Of a stretch of 12,118 nt of DNA, positions 1-7,569 are shown piece by piece. Within the stretch, counting starts at the first letter, position 1, and each line of letters opens with the position of its first letter. The stretch lies in the NCBI GenBank assembly GCA_938045355.1, contig CALIMU010000041.1, forward strand, positions 1-12,118. Direction: 5' to 3'. The notes below the pieces were generated by a model. It had not been told where the DNA came from. It worked only from the letters and a program-made list of their open reading frames with translations, and made no database searches. The translations under genes were made by a program, and so were the position numbers. This stretch comes from an uncultured Clostridium sp. (GTDB lineage: Bacteria > Bacillota_A > Clostridia > TANB77 > CAG-508).

Positions 1-2358
1 TAAAAAAGAAAATAAAGAAAAAAATACAAATAATTTCCAAAATCAAAATACAAAAGATAGTAAAAACAACTATAATAAAGAAAATAGAAATAAAAAGAAT
101 AATACAGAAAAAGACAATTTTAAAGACAGAAATACAAATAATAGATCTGAATATAGAAAGAAAGATAAAAATACAAACTTTAATTCTAACTCTAATAATG
201 CCAATGGAAGACAAAATTCTAAAAATGAAAGAGAATTTGATAGAGATAGAAGAGGAAAAGGAAGAGATACAGACAATTTTAAAGGAAATAATATCGAAAC
301 AGAAAAAGGTATTGATAGAAACAAAGAAGAAATAAGAGCATCAAAACAAAGAGATAAAAGCAGAGATAGAGAAAAAGAAAATAGAAATTCAGAAGATACA
401 AAGAAAAAACAAAGAGTAAATAGAGAAGAAGAATTTGATGTTGATGATTTAAAAGTATTTAAAGGTACACGGAAATATATCTCGGAATGATTGAAAGTGG
501 AGATATATTTGATATGTATTCATCTGGAAGAACAAAAAGGACAAAACCTAAAAAGAAGGAAAAAGAAAAGAAACAAGTAAAAGAACAAGCTAAACATACA
601 GAAATAACAATAGGTGATACGATTGTTGTAAAAGATTTAGCACAAGAATTAAAAGTAACAGTAGCAGATGTTATGAAGACCCTTATAAAAATGGGAGTAA
701 TGGTATCATTAAATACAGATCTAGATTTTGATACAGCATTTTTAATAGCATCAGAATATGGAATAAATGTTAATAGGAAAAAAGTTGTATCATATGAAGA
801 AATATTATTTGATGATACAGAAGATAAAAAAGAAGAACTTGTAGAAAGACCACCAGTAGTTGTTGTAATGGGACATGTAGACCATGGTAAAACATCACTT
901 TTAGATGCAATTAGAAAAACAAATAAAATTGCAGAAGAAGCAGGAGGAATCACACAACATATTGGTGCATATCAAGTAATGGTAAATAATAAGCTTATGA
1001 CATTTTTAGATACACCAGGACATGAAGCGTTTACATCAATGAGAGCAAGAGGAGCAAAAGCTACAGATATTGCTATACTTGTAGTTGCAGCAAATGATGG
1101 TGTAATGCCACAAACAATAGAAGCTATAAACCATGCTAAAGCGGCAGAAATACCAATTATAGTTGCTATAAATAAGATTGATCTTCCAGGAGCAAATTTA
1201 GATAAGATTAAACAAGAATTATCAAATTATGGACTTGTTTCAGAAGAATGGGGAGGAGATACAATCTTAGTACCTATTTCAGCAAAAGAAAATATAGGAA
1301 TTGATACATTACTTGAAATGGTACAATTACAAGCAGATATATTAGAATTAAAAGCAAATCCTAAGAAACAGGCAAAAGGTACAGTATTAGAAGCAAGACT
1401 TGATAAGGCAAAAGGACCTGTTGTAAGTATGCTTGTAGATAGAGGTACATTAAATATTGGTGATACAATAATTGTTGGATCTGCAATAGGTAGAATAAGA
1501 AATATGATTAACTTTAAAGGTGAAAGAATAAGAGAAGCAGGACCTTCAACACCAGTAGAAGTAACAGGATTAAATGTTGTACCAGAAGCAGGAGAAGTTT
1601 TCTACGAAGTATCTGATGAAAAAACAGCGAGAAAACTTGTTGAAAGAAGAGAAAGAGCTAAGAGAGAACAAAAGATTGGTAAATCATCTGCAGTTAAATT
1701 AGAAGACCTATATGCAAATATAGCAGAAGGTAAGATTAAGAAATTAAATATTGTTGTTAAAGCAGATGTTTTAGGGACAGCAGAAGCTATAAAGAAATCA
1801 CTTGAAAACTTATCTACAGATGAAGTAGCAATAAAAGTTATACATTCAAGTGTAGGTGGAGTATCAGAATCTGATGTAAACCTTGCAAAAGTTGCAGGAG
1901 CACTAATTATAGCATTTAATGTAAGACCAGAACCTATAGCTAAATTAGAAGCAGATAAAGATGGAATAGAAATAAAACAATATTCAATAATATATAATGC
2001 AATAGAAGATGTTAAATCAGCAATGATAGGAATGCTTGATCCTGAATATGAAGAAGAAGTAATAGGAACAGCAGAAATAAGAGAAACATTTAAGATTTCT
2101 AAAGTTGGTGTTATTGCAGGTGCATATGTTTTAACAGGTAAAGTTACAAGAAATGCTGGTGTTAGAATAATAAGAGATAATGTGGTATTATGTGATTCTA
2201 AACTTGCATCACTTAAGAGATTTAAAGATGATGTTAAAGAAGTTGCACATGGATATGAATGTGGTATTCAAATTGAAGGATTTAATGATATTCAAGTTGG
2301 AGATACATTAGAAGTATATGAAATGAAAGAAATAAAGAGAAAAAGTTTAACTAAATAG
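1..2358 (+). CDS. infB: Translation initiation factor IF-2 (5' partial, two +1 frameshift sites)
   Basis: IF-2 is the GTPase that places initiator tRNA on the 30S subunit and promotes subunit joining. The reading frame is open from base 2 and the 5' end lies outside the window. About the first 155 codons are a disordered Asn/Lys/Arg/Glu-rich segment. Counting from the Met at 487, an IF2_N domain lies near residues 38-80, followed by the G domain: G1 GHVDHGKT 129-136, G3 DTPGH 175-179, G4 NKID 229-232, G5 SAKE 265-268. The C-terminal IF-2 beta-barrel domains follow and the protein ends at TAG 2356-2358. The N-terminal part joins the rest only if one base is skipped at each of two CGGA sites (470 and 483). 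The join then reads [17 protein letters not shown], which fits the linker. At least 784 residues are encoded here. The gene is followed 8 bases later by rbfA, the usual order in Bacillota. Family identity is certain; the frameshift interpretation is inferred. Confidence 0.95.
470..473 (+). other. +1 frameshift site 1 (infB), ACA CGG A
   Basis: The upstream frame reads ACA then CGG at 470-472 and stops at TGA 488-490. Skipping C470 reads GGA (Gly) and keeps the IF-2 linker open to the second site. Confidence 0.7.
483..486 (+). other. +1 frameshift site 2 (infB), TCT CGG A
   Basis: After the first shift the frame reads TCT then CGG at 483-485. Without a second shift it stops at TGA 492-494. 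Skipping C483 gives Gly-Met-Ile-Glu and enters the long IF-2 frame. Confidence 0.7.
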
Positions 2359-2366
2359 GAGAAAAT

Positions 2367-2759
2367 ATGACAAATAGGATGGAAAGAGTAAACTCAAGTA
2401 TAAAAAGAGAACTTTCAAATATAATATCAAGAGAACTTACTAATACAAATATAACAGGGCTTATCACCGTAAATAAAGTAGATACAGCACCAGATTTTAG
2501 TAATTCAAAAGTGTATGTAAGTATGATTGCAGTAAAGAATAAGAAAGAAGCAATGCTTGCACTTAAAAAAGCAGCTGGATTTATGAGAACAAGACTTGCA
2601 CACACACTTCAATTTAGAAAAATGCCAAGCTTAATTTTCATATATGATGAATCTGTTGAATATGGTTCTAGAATAAATGAAATTATTTATGATTTTCATA
2701 AAGACTTAAAGAGTAAAAATGATAGTAATAATACAGATATTAATGAAGATGAAGAATAA
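2367..2759 (+). CDS. rbfA: 30S ribosome-binding factor A
   Basis: RbfA is a small KH-fold protein that binds the 30S subunit and helps late 16S rRNA maturation. The 130-residue product has the family's usual length and landmarks: the N-terminal helix TNRMERVNSSIKREL, the strand segment ITVNKVDTAPDFSNSKVYVS, and the C-terminal segment RKMPSLIFIYDESVEYGSRI before the family-typical short acidic tail. The start at 2367 is supported by AGGAG at 2357-2361, overlapping the infB stop region, so translation is probably coupled to infB. All arginine codons are AGA or AGG and no frameshift site is present. The gene is followed by a strong terminator, so it ends the infB operon. Confidence 0.95.
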   Translation: MTNRMERVNSSIKRELSNIISRELTNTNITGLITVNKVDTAPDFSNSKVYVSMIAVKNKKEAMLALKKAAGFMRTRLAHTLQFRKMPSLIFIYDESVEYGSRINEIIYDFHKDLKSKNDSNNTDINEDEE

Positions 2760-2801
2760 ATAATATTATAATATGATAATGAAATATGTGAATAAATATA
2801 T

Positions 2802-2837
2802 AAGATATGGCCTTATTTTAAGAGGTCATATCTTTTT
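2802..2837 (+). terminator. Rho-independent terminator after rbfA
   Basis: An imperfect hairpin of about 13 bp (AAGATATGGCCTT pairing with GAGGTCATATCTT, including G-T wobbles) is followed by a T run at 2833-2837. It lies 43 bases past the rbfA stop and before the next promoter, as expected at the end of an operon. Confidence 0.85.
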
Positions 2838-2848
2838 ATTTATATATA

Positions 2849-2877
2849 TTGTAAAATAGTTGGTATTTAATTATAAT
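2849..2877 (+). promoter_or_regulatory. Sigma-A type promoter for the 2914 gene
   Basis: TTGTAA at 2849-2854 and a consensus TATAAT at 2872-2877 are separated by 17 bases. The pair sits directly after the rbfA terminator and 36 bases before the next start codon. Confidence 0.6.
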
Positions 2878-2913
2878 GAGAACAAGGAAATATAATATAA
2901 TAAGAGGTTAAAA

Positions 2914-3582
2914 ATGCAAGATAAAATTAAAAAGATAATAATTATAACAATAGTTGCATTAAGTATATCAGTAATTGCTATATATGTTAAAACTAATAAT
3001 GGTAATAATTTAAACAAGACGAAGGAAAATAATACTATTAATAAAGAAGAAAAATCAGAGAATTTGGTGAATACAGATACATTAGAAAAAGAAGTATATA
3101 ATAAAGAAAATCTAATAAAAGAATTTAAGAATTTCTTTGGAGAAGATAAAGATAATGATATTAAAGTAGATGAAAATATTAAAGAAGTATATGCAGAAAA
3201 TACTAAAGAATTTAGTATTAAGAATATTAATAAGCTTATAATCATAAAAAAAGGAGAAGAAACAAAGTCAATACAAACAGATATTGCTAAAGATTCAGAA
3301 AAAGAAGTAAGTATTAAAGAATTAAGAGAAAAATTAGAAGAATTTTGTAAAAAGTTAGGATTTAATGAAATCATATATTATTCAGATAATTATGAAAAAA
3401 CAAAAGATAAAGCAGAAGATATAAGAATAAATGTTATAGCTAAAAAAGTAGCAGATGGTAAAGAATATACATTAAGATTAAGAGCAATATATTTAAAGAA
3501 TAAAAATAATCATTTAACAAATAAAACTCAACATGTAAAAATTTCAATATATAATAGTGTTAATGAGAGATTTGAAGTCTAA
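2914..3582 (+). CDS. Membrane-anchored protein of unknown function
   Basis: I do not recognise this 222-residue protein. Residues 6-25 form one hydrophobic segment after a short basic start (MQDKIKK), which looks like an uncleaved signal anchor with the rest outside the cell. No lipobox cysteine is present. Residues 28-55 are a hydrophilic Asn/Lys/Glu linker. The remaining 165 residues are charged and could form a mixed alpha/beta domain; I see no catalytic motif. The start is supported by AAGAGG about 6 bases upstream of ATG 2914. The gene has its own promoter after the rbfA terminator, and a hairpin with a T run follows it at 3625-3664, so it is probably transcribed alone. No CGN codon occurs in it. 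That it is a real gene is likely; its function is unknown. Confidence 0.75.
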   Translation: MQDKIKKIIIITIVALSISVIAIYVKTNNGNNLNKTKENNTINKEEKSENLVNTDTLEKEVYNKENLIKEFKNFFGEDKDNDIKVDENIKEVYAENTKEFSIKNINKLIIIKKGEETKSIQTDIAKDSEKEVSIKELREKLEEFCKKLGFNEIIYYSDNYEKTKDKAEDIRINVIAKKVADGKEYTLRLRAIYLKNKNNHLTNKTQHVKISIYNSVNERFEV

Positions 3583-3621
3583 AATTTAAAGTTTAAAGTA
3601 AAAAATAAAAGAGGAAATAAT

Positions 3622-3711
3622 TTGAAAGAACAAAATGCAAATGAATTGCAAATTGTTCTTTTTTGTGTTAGAATAGGATTATTGAAATATATGAATAGGA
3701 GAAAATTATGA
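3622..3711 (+). CDS. Possible 29-codon leader ORF (TTG start)
   Basis: A TTG at 3622 lies 8 bases after GAGG (3611-3614). It opens a 29-residue frame (starting MKEQNANELQIVLFC) that stops at TGA 3709-3711, overlapping the ATG of the ATPase gene at 3708. The spacing and the ATGA overlap would suit translational coupling or an attenuation leader. However, the same bases form the hairpin at 3625-3664, and no codon run for a particular amino acid is present. It may be a chance frame; confidence is low. Confidence 0.25.
   Translation: MKEQNANELQIVLFCVRIGLLKYMNRRKL
3625..3664 (+). terminator. Terminator or attenuator hairpin upstream of the PLP-enzyme operon
   Basis: AAAGAACAA (3625-3633) pairs with TTGTTCTTT (3653-3661), and TGCAA (3636-3640) with TTGCA (3646-3650), separated by a symmetric AA/AA internal loop. 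The apical loop has 5 bases and a T6 run ends at 3664. It lies between the 2914 gene and the ATPase gene and may end the first transcript or attenuate the operon. Confidence 0.7.
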
Positions 3712-4665
3712 GAATATCATTTGTAGGAAAAGGTGGAAGCCGGAAAGACAACAATATCAACAGCATTTGCATTATATGTGAAAAACTATGTGAAAAATGT
3801 AGTATTATTTGATGCAGATATAAATTCACATGTAGGTAAAAGTATTGGGATGAATAAAATAGAACTTGGAGATAGAATAGAAGAACTTCGGAAGATATTT
3901 TGAAGGAAATAGAAAAGTAAAGGAAAAAGAACCTATAATTATAGGGACAACGCCTCCAGACTATACATCTAAATTTATAATGCCAACACTTGAAGATGAA
4001 TTTTTTAAGAAATATGCAACAGTTAAAGATAATATAGCTTTAGTAACAACAGGAACATATACAGATGAAGAACAACTTCGGAAGTCAATGTTTTCATGGT
4101 AAACTTCAAGCTAATGAACTTATATATAACAGACTTCTTGATGATGAAAATATGATGGTAATTACAGACCAAACAGCAGGTATTGACAGTGTTGGTACAT
4201 CAATGTTTTGTGCATCTGAAATAAACTTATTTGTTGTAGAACCAACAATGAAAAGTATTGGAATCATAAAAGATTTTGAAAATGTAACTAAAAACTATAA
4301 TTTAAAAAATTATGTTATTATAAACAAGGCATTAGATGAATCAGATGTGGAATTTGTAAAAAGAGAGCTTGGAGAAGAAAAAATACTTGGGGTTATATCA
4401 TATTCTAGTAATATAAGAAGATATGAACAAGGAGATAAAGAAAAGTTCAATCTGTTTATAGAAGAAAATAAAGAAGTATTTGAAAAAATATTAAATCTTG
4501 TTAAAAATACAAAGAAAGATTGGAAGGAATATAAGGAAAGACTTTATGATATATACAAGAAAAATTGTGAAACATGGTATTCAGAATATTATGGAGTTGA
4601 TTTACTTCGGATATATAAACAATGAATTTGACTATGAAAAGGTTATAAAGGAGAATAATAAATAA
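3708..4665 (+). CDS. MinD/CooC-like P-loop ATPase (four +1 frameshift sites)
   Basis: Reading through four single-base skips gives one continuous 317-residue protein of the MinD/ArsA/CooC (SIMIBI) ATPase class. The deviant Walker A motif KGGSGKTT is at residues 8-15, the family-typical LFDAD at 33-37, and a Walker B-like segment MVITDQTAGID follows in the middle. Known members are nucleotide-driven switches for protein localisation, metal insertion or cofactor loading; the partner here is unknown. Without the shifts, translation stops after about 36 residues, inside the P-loop region. Each shift restores a glycine: Gly12 of Walker A, then the EELGRYFEG, EEQLGSQCF and DLLGYINNE segments. The start has AGGAGA at 3697-3702. 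The stop TAA at 4663-4665 overlaps the next ATG by one base (TAATG), so coupling with the decarboxylase-like gene is likely. The class is clear; the role is not. Confidence 0.85.
3741..3744 (+). other. +1 frameshift site 3 (ATPase Walker A), AGC CGG A
   Basis: The zero frame reads KGGSR here. Skipping one C gives KGGSGKTT, the exact deviant Walker A motif. Without a shift the frame ends at a TGA about 25 codons later. Confidence 0.75.
3889..3892 (+). other. +1 frameshift site 4 (ATPase), CTT CGG A
   Basis: The incoming frame reads CTT CGG AAG ATA TTT TGA and stops four codons after CTT. Skipping C3889 gives CTT GGA AGA TAT and the frame stays open for 63 codons. Confidence 0.7.
4079..4082 (+). 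other. +1 frameshift site 5 (ATPase), CTT CGG A
   Basis: The unshifted frame stops at TAA within eight codons. Skipping C4079 gives EEQLGSQCFHG and the frame stays open for 176 codons. Confidence 0.7.
4608..4611 (+). other. +1 frameshift site 6 (ATPase C-terminus), CTT CGG A
   Basis: The unshifted frame ends at TGA 4623-4625. Skipping C4608 extends the protein to TAA 4663-4665, which overlaps the next start codon. Confidence 0.65.
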
Positions 4666-6095
4666 TGGAAAAATATATAGAATTTCCACCTATTATACAT
4701 GAAAAGTGGGTAAAATATTTAAATTATAATTATATGAATAGATTATTACAAGGATTTTCAAGTCCTTTAAATATAATGAATTTAGATATTTTAGAAGAAA
4801 ATATTGAAAAATTTAAAAAGTTTTATGAAGAAAAAGGATTAACAGGAAAGATACAGTTTGCACAAAAATCAACAAAAAGTGAATCAGCTATAAGAAAAGC
4901 ATTAAAAACAAGGATAAACATGGATGTTGCATCAGAAGGTGAACTTATAATGGCACTTTCAAAAGGATTTTCAGGAGATAAGATAATTGGAACAGGTCCT
5001 AAAAATGATAGGTTTATAGAACTTGGTGTAAGACATAACATACTTTTTCATGTTGATAATATAGAAGAATTAGATGAAATAATAAGAGTAAAGAAAGAAA
5101 ATAATCTACCAAAAGTTAGTATATTATTAAGATTTAGTGGATTTAAATCAAAAATTTCAAACATAATAGAAAAAAATACAAAGTTTGGATTTAAATACAA
5201 AGATTATGAAAAAGTTTTAGAAAAGATTGCAAGTAAAGAATATCAAGAAAATATCAATTTTAAAGGATTTGCATTCCACCTAGATTCAAATAGTATTGCA
5301 GAAAAAGCAGTTGCAATTGATAACACACTTATAATGTTTGAAAAATGTTATGAATTAGGACTAAATCCATATATAATGGATATTGGTGGGGGATATGGTA
5401 TTAAATATATTGAAGATAAGGACAAATATGATAAAAGTATTTTAAATATCAAAAAAAGTATATTAGGACAAATACCTATGATTACATATAATAATAAGAG
5501 TTTTGGTGTTGTTATAGAAAAAGGTGCCATTAAGAAAAATTTAGTACACAGAGAATATGTTACACCTATACCAGGAGTATATAATTTAGAAAAAGTATTA
5601 GATAGTAGTTTAGAAGATTTTGGAAATAGAAAAGTATTAGATATTATAAAAGAAAATCTAATAGAACTATATATAGAACCAGGAACAGCTATTTTAGATC
5701 AAACAGGTATTGTTGCTACAAAAGTTAATTTTGTAAAAGAACTTGAAACAGGTGATAAGATGGTATATCTAGATATGAAAAGTCAGGATGTAATAATGGG
5801 AGGAGGAGAAATGTTCCTAGATCCTGTACATCTTATTAAAGAAAGTGAAAAAGACTTAAGAGAAGATGCTAAAGAAGGTGTATATGTAGCAGGTAATTTA
5901 TGTATGGAAAATGACCTAATATATTCACATAAGATATATTTAGATAAAGAAGTTAAAAAAGGTGATATATTTGTGTTTGTAAATACTGGTGCATATCTTA
6001 TGGATTTCTATAGAACAGATACAGCAAGACAAAAAATAGCAAATACAATTGCAATTGAAAAAGATAATATAATATTAGACAAAGAATATTTTTAA
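4665..6095 (+). CDS. Fold-type III PLP enzyme, diaminopimelate/ornithine decarboxylase-like (possibly Y4yA type)
   Basis: The 476-residue product has the order of motifs of the alanine racemase-fold decarboxylases. The PLP lysine is probably Lys68 in FAQKSTKS (AxKAN in LysA). HLDS at 205-208 stands where LysA has HVGS. DIGGGYG at 239-245 is the glycine-rich phosphate loop, EPGT at 338-341 replaces EPGR, Cys413 in NLCMENDL corresponds to the CESGD cysteine, and TGAYLMDF near 441-448 to the GAY motif. The altered HLDS, EPGT and CMEND motifs argue against plain diaminopimelate decarboxylase. From memory they suit divergent LysA-like enzymes of biosynthetic clusters (Y4yA family), but I could not compare sequences. 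The start overlaps the ATPase stop. This is the only gene of the operon without a CGGA site, although it has many GGA codons. Substrate unknown. Confidence 0.85.
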   Translation: MEKYIEFPPIIHEKWVKYLNYNYMNRLLQGFSSPLNIMNLDILEENIEKFKKFYEEKGLTGKIQFAQKSTKSESAIRKALKTRINMDVASEGELIMALSKGFSGDKIIGTGPKNDRFIELGVRHNILFHVDNIEELDEIIRVKKENNLPKVSILLRFSGFKSKISNIIEKNTKFGFKYKDYEKVLEKIASKEYQENINFKGFAFHLDSNSIAEKAVAIDNTLIMFEKCYELGLNPYIMDIGGGYGIKYIEDKDKYDKSILNIKKSILGQIPMITYNNKSFGVVIEKGAIKKNLVHREYVTPIPGVYNLEKVLDSSLEDFGNRKVLDIIKENLIELYIEPGTAILDQTGIVATKVNFVKELETGDKMVYLDMKSQDVIMGGGEMFLDPVHLIKESEKDLREDAKEGVYVAGNLCMENDLIYSHKIYLDKEVKKGDIFVFVNTGAYLMDFYRTDTARQKIANTIAIEKDNIILDKEYF

Positions 6096-6128
6096 ATATA
6101 ATGATTAATATAAAGAAAGAGGAAATAA

Positions 6129-7503
6129 ATGAAATATAATAATGTATTAGAACTTATAGGAAACACTCCTATAATCAAAATAGATGATGATATAACAAAA
6201 TTAAAACATATAGAAATATGGGCAAAATGTGAACTTTTTAACCCATTTGGTTCTGTAAAAGATAGAACAGCACTTCGGAATTTTTGAAGGTGCTAAAAAA
6301 AGGCTTAAAAATGGTGAAGATATTACAATAATAGAATCATCATCAGGAAATACTGCAAAAGCACTTAATGTAATTGCATCAATACATAATGTTCCTTTTG
6401 AAAATATAACAAATAGGATTGATATCCCAGAAGCAAGAGGAATACTTAAAATATTAGGTGGAGATCTTATAGAACTTCCTGGTACATCATCATGTCCAGA
6501 TCCAACAGATCCATATGATCCAATAGTTCAAATTGAAGAAAAAGTTGCAAAAAATCCACATTATTATCATACAAGCCAATATACAAATTTAGAAAATCCT
6601 AAGATTCATCATGATACAACAGGAAAGGAAATTTCAGATGATTTAGGAAAAGTTGACTATTTCTTTGGAGCATTAGGTACAACAGGTTCTTCAAGAGGTA
6701 TTATAGAATACTTACAAGAACAAAATCCAGAACTTAAGAAAATAGGGATAATTTCTAAAACAGGTGGAATGATACCAGGTATTAGAAATGAAGAAGAAAT
6801 GATGGAAGTCCGGAATATTCCAAAAAGAATTATATGATGATATTGTAAAAATAGCACCAAAAGATGCAGTAGATATGATGCTTGTATTAAATAGAAAGAT
6901 GGGAATTCTTCGGAGGACCTACAAGTGGATGTGCACTTCTTCGGAAGTATTGAATATTTAAGAAAAGAAGATGAAAGATTAGAAAAAGAAGGATTTACTG
7001 GTAAAAAAATAGCAACATTCATAGTTTGTGATAGAATGGAAAGTTATGTATCATATATAAGAAGATATAGACCAGATATATTTGAAACAGTAAACAAAGA
7101 TGAAAATGGAGTAGAAAAAGAAAGTATATATACATATGATGGTTTAAATGAAGAAGATGAAAAATTCTTAAAAACAATAGAACCAGAAGAATTATATGCT
7201 AAAATAACAAATAGAGAAAATCCATATATCATAGACACAAGAGGAAGTATGGCATTTAAAAATAATAATATTAAGGGAAGTATAAACATTACAGATACAT
7301 TCTTTGATGAAATTATAGAAAATGGATTACCTTTTAACAAAGAAACAGAAGTTATTATGGTATGTGTTGATGGTAAAAAAACTAATAAGTATTCAAAATT
7401 CTTAAATAAAAAAGGATTAAATGTAGTATCACTTAAAGGTGGAATAATGGCTTGGAGAGAAAAAGGTTTACCAATAGCAAGAAATGTAATGAAACTTAGA
7501 TAA
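6129..7503 (+). CDS. Cysteine synthase-like PLP enzyme fused to a rhodanese domain (four +1 frameshift sites)
   Basis: With four single-base skips the gene encodes 456 residues. Residues 1 to about 310 are a fold-type II PLP enzyme of the cysteine synthase/cystathionine beta-synthase family: the N-terminal LELIGNTP, the PLP lysine Lys44 in SVKDRTAL, the SSSGNT substrate loop at 70-75, the GALGTTGSSRG phosphate-binding loop near 180, and GGPTSGCALLGS. Residues about 349-446 are a rhodanese-like domain with IIDTRGSMAFKNNNIKGSINI and a candidate catalytic Cys411 in MVCVDGKKT. A rhodanese attached to a cysteine synthase-like enzyme suggests that persulfide sulfur is handed to or from the PLP site. 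The Ser/Thr-derived substrate and sulfur donor are unknown. The start has AGAGGAA about 7 bases before ATG 6129. All 1375 bases are accounted for as 457 codons plus four extra C. The unshifted frame would end soon after Lys44. Confidence 0.85.
6276..6279 (+). other. +1 frameshift site 7 (cysteine synthase-like), CTT CGG A
   Basis: CGG is codon 50 of the zero frame and TGA follows three codons later. Skipping C6276 gives SVKDRTALGIFEGA, a standard continuation after the PLP lysine. Confidence 0.75.
6811..6814 (+). other. +1 frameshift site 8 (cysteine synthase-like), GTC CGG A
   Basis: The incoming frame stops at TGA nine codons on. Skipping one C of the CC pair gives EEMMEVGIFQKELYDD and the frame stays open. 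Confidence 0.7.
6911..6914 (+). other. +1 frameshift site 9 (cysteine synthase-like), CTT CGG A
   Basis: Skipping C6911 gives GILGGPTSGCALL, which matches the glycine-rich C-terminal motif of the family. The next site follows 31 bases later. Confidence 0.7.
6942..6945 (+). other. +1 frameshift site 10 (cysteine synthase-like), CTT CGG A
   Basis: Skipping C6942 gives CALLGSIEYL and enters the frame that runs through the rhodanese domain to TAA 7501-7503. Confidence 0.7.
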
Positions 7504-7569
7504 TATAAAAAGTAAAGTAAAAAAGCGGAAAGAGAAAAGAAAAACTAAAAATAAAAGGGAAATAATATA
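7504..7569 (+). promoter_or_regulatory. Purine-rich intergenic stretch with RBS for the class V gene
   Basis: These 66 bases are almost all A and G. AAGGGAAAT ahead of the TTG at 7570 is the ribosome binding site that decides this non-ATG start. An untranslated CGGA occurs near 7526. I see no terminator, so the operon probably continues through it. Confidence 0.5.

Noticed and set aside
459..953. Minus-strand open frames opposite infB (70-324, 459-953) and opposite other plus-strand genes
   Set aside because: They are low-complexity Ser/Phe/Leu-rich mirror frames of A-rich coding DNA, without ribosome binding sites or recognisable domains.
487..2358. infB starting at ATG 487
   Set aside because: The frame upstream is open to the window edge with IF-2-like composition and joins through the two CGGA sites, and no clear Shine-Dalgarno precedes 487. 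It is kept only as a possible internal start.
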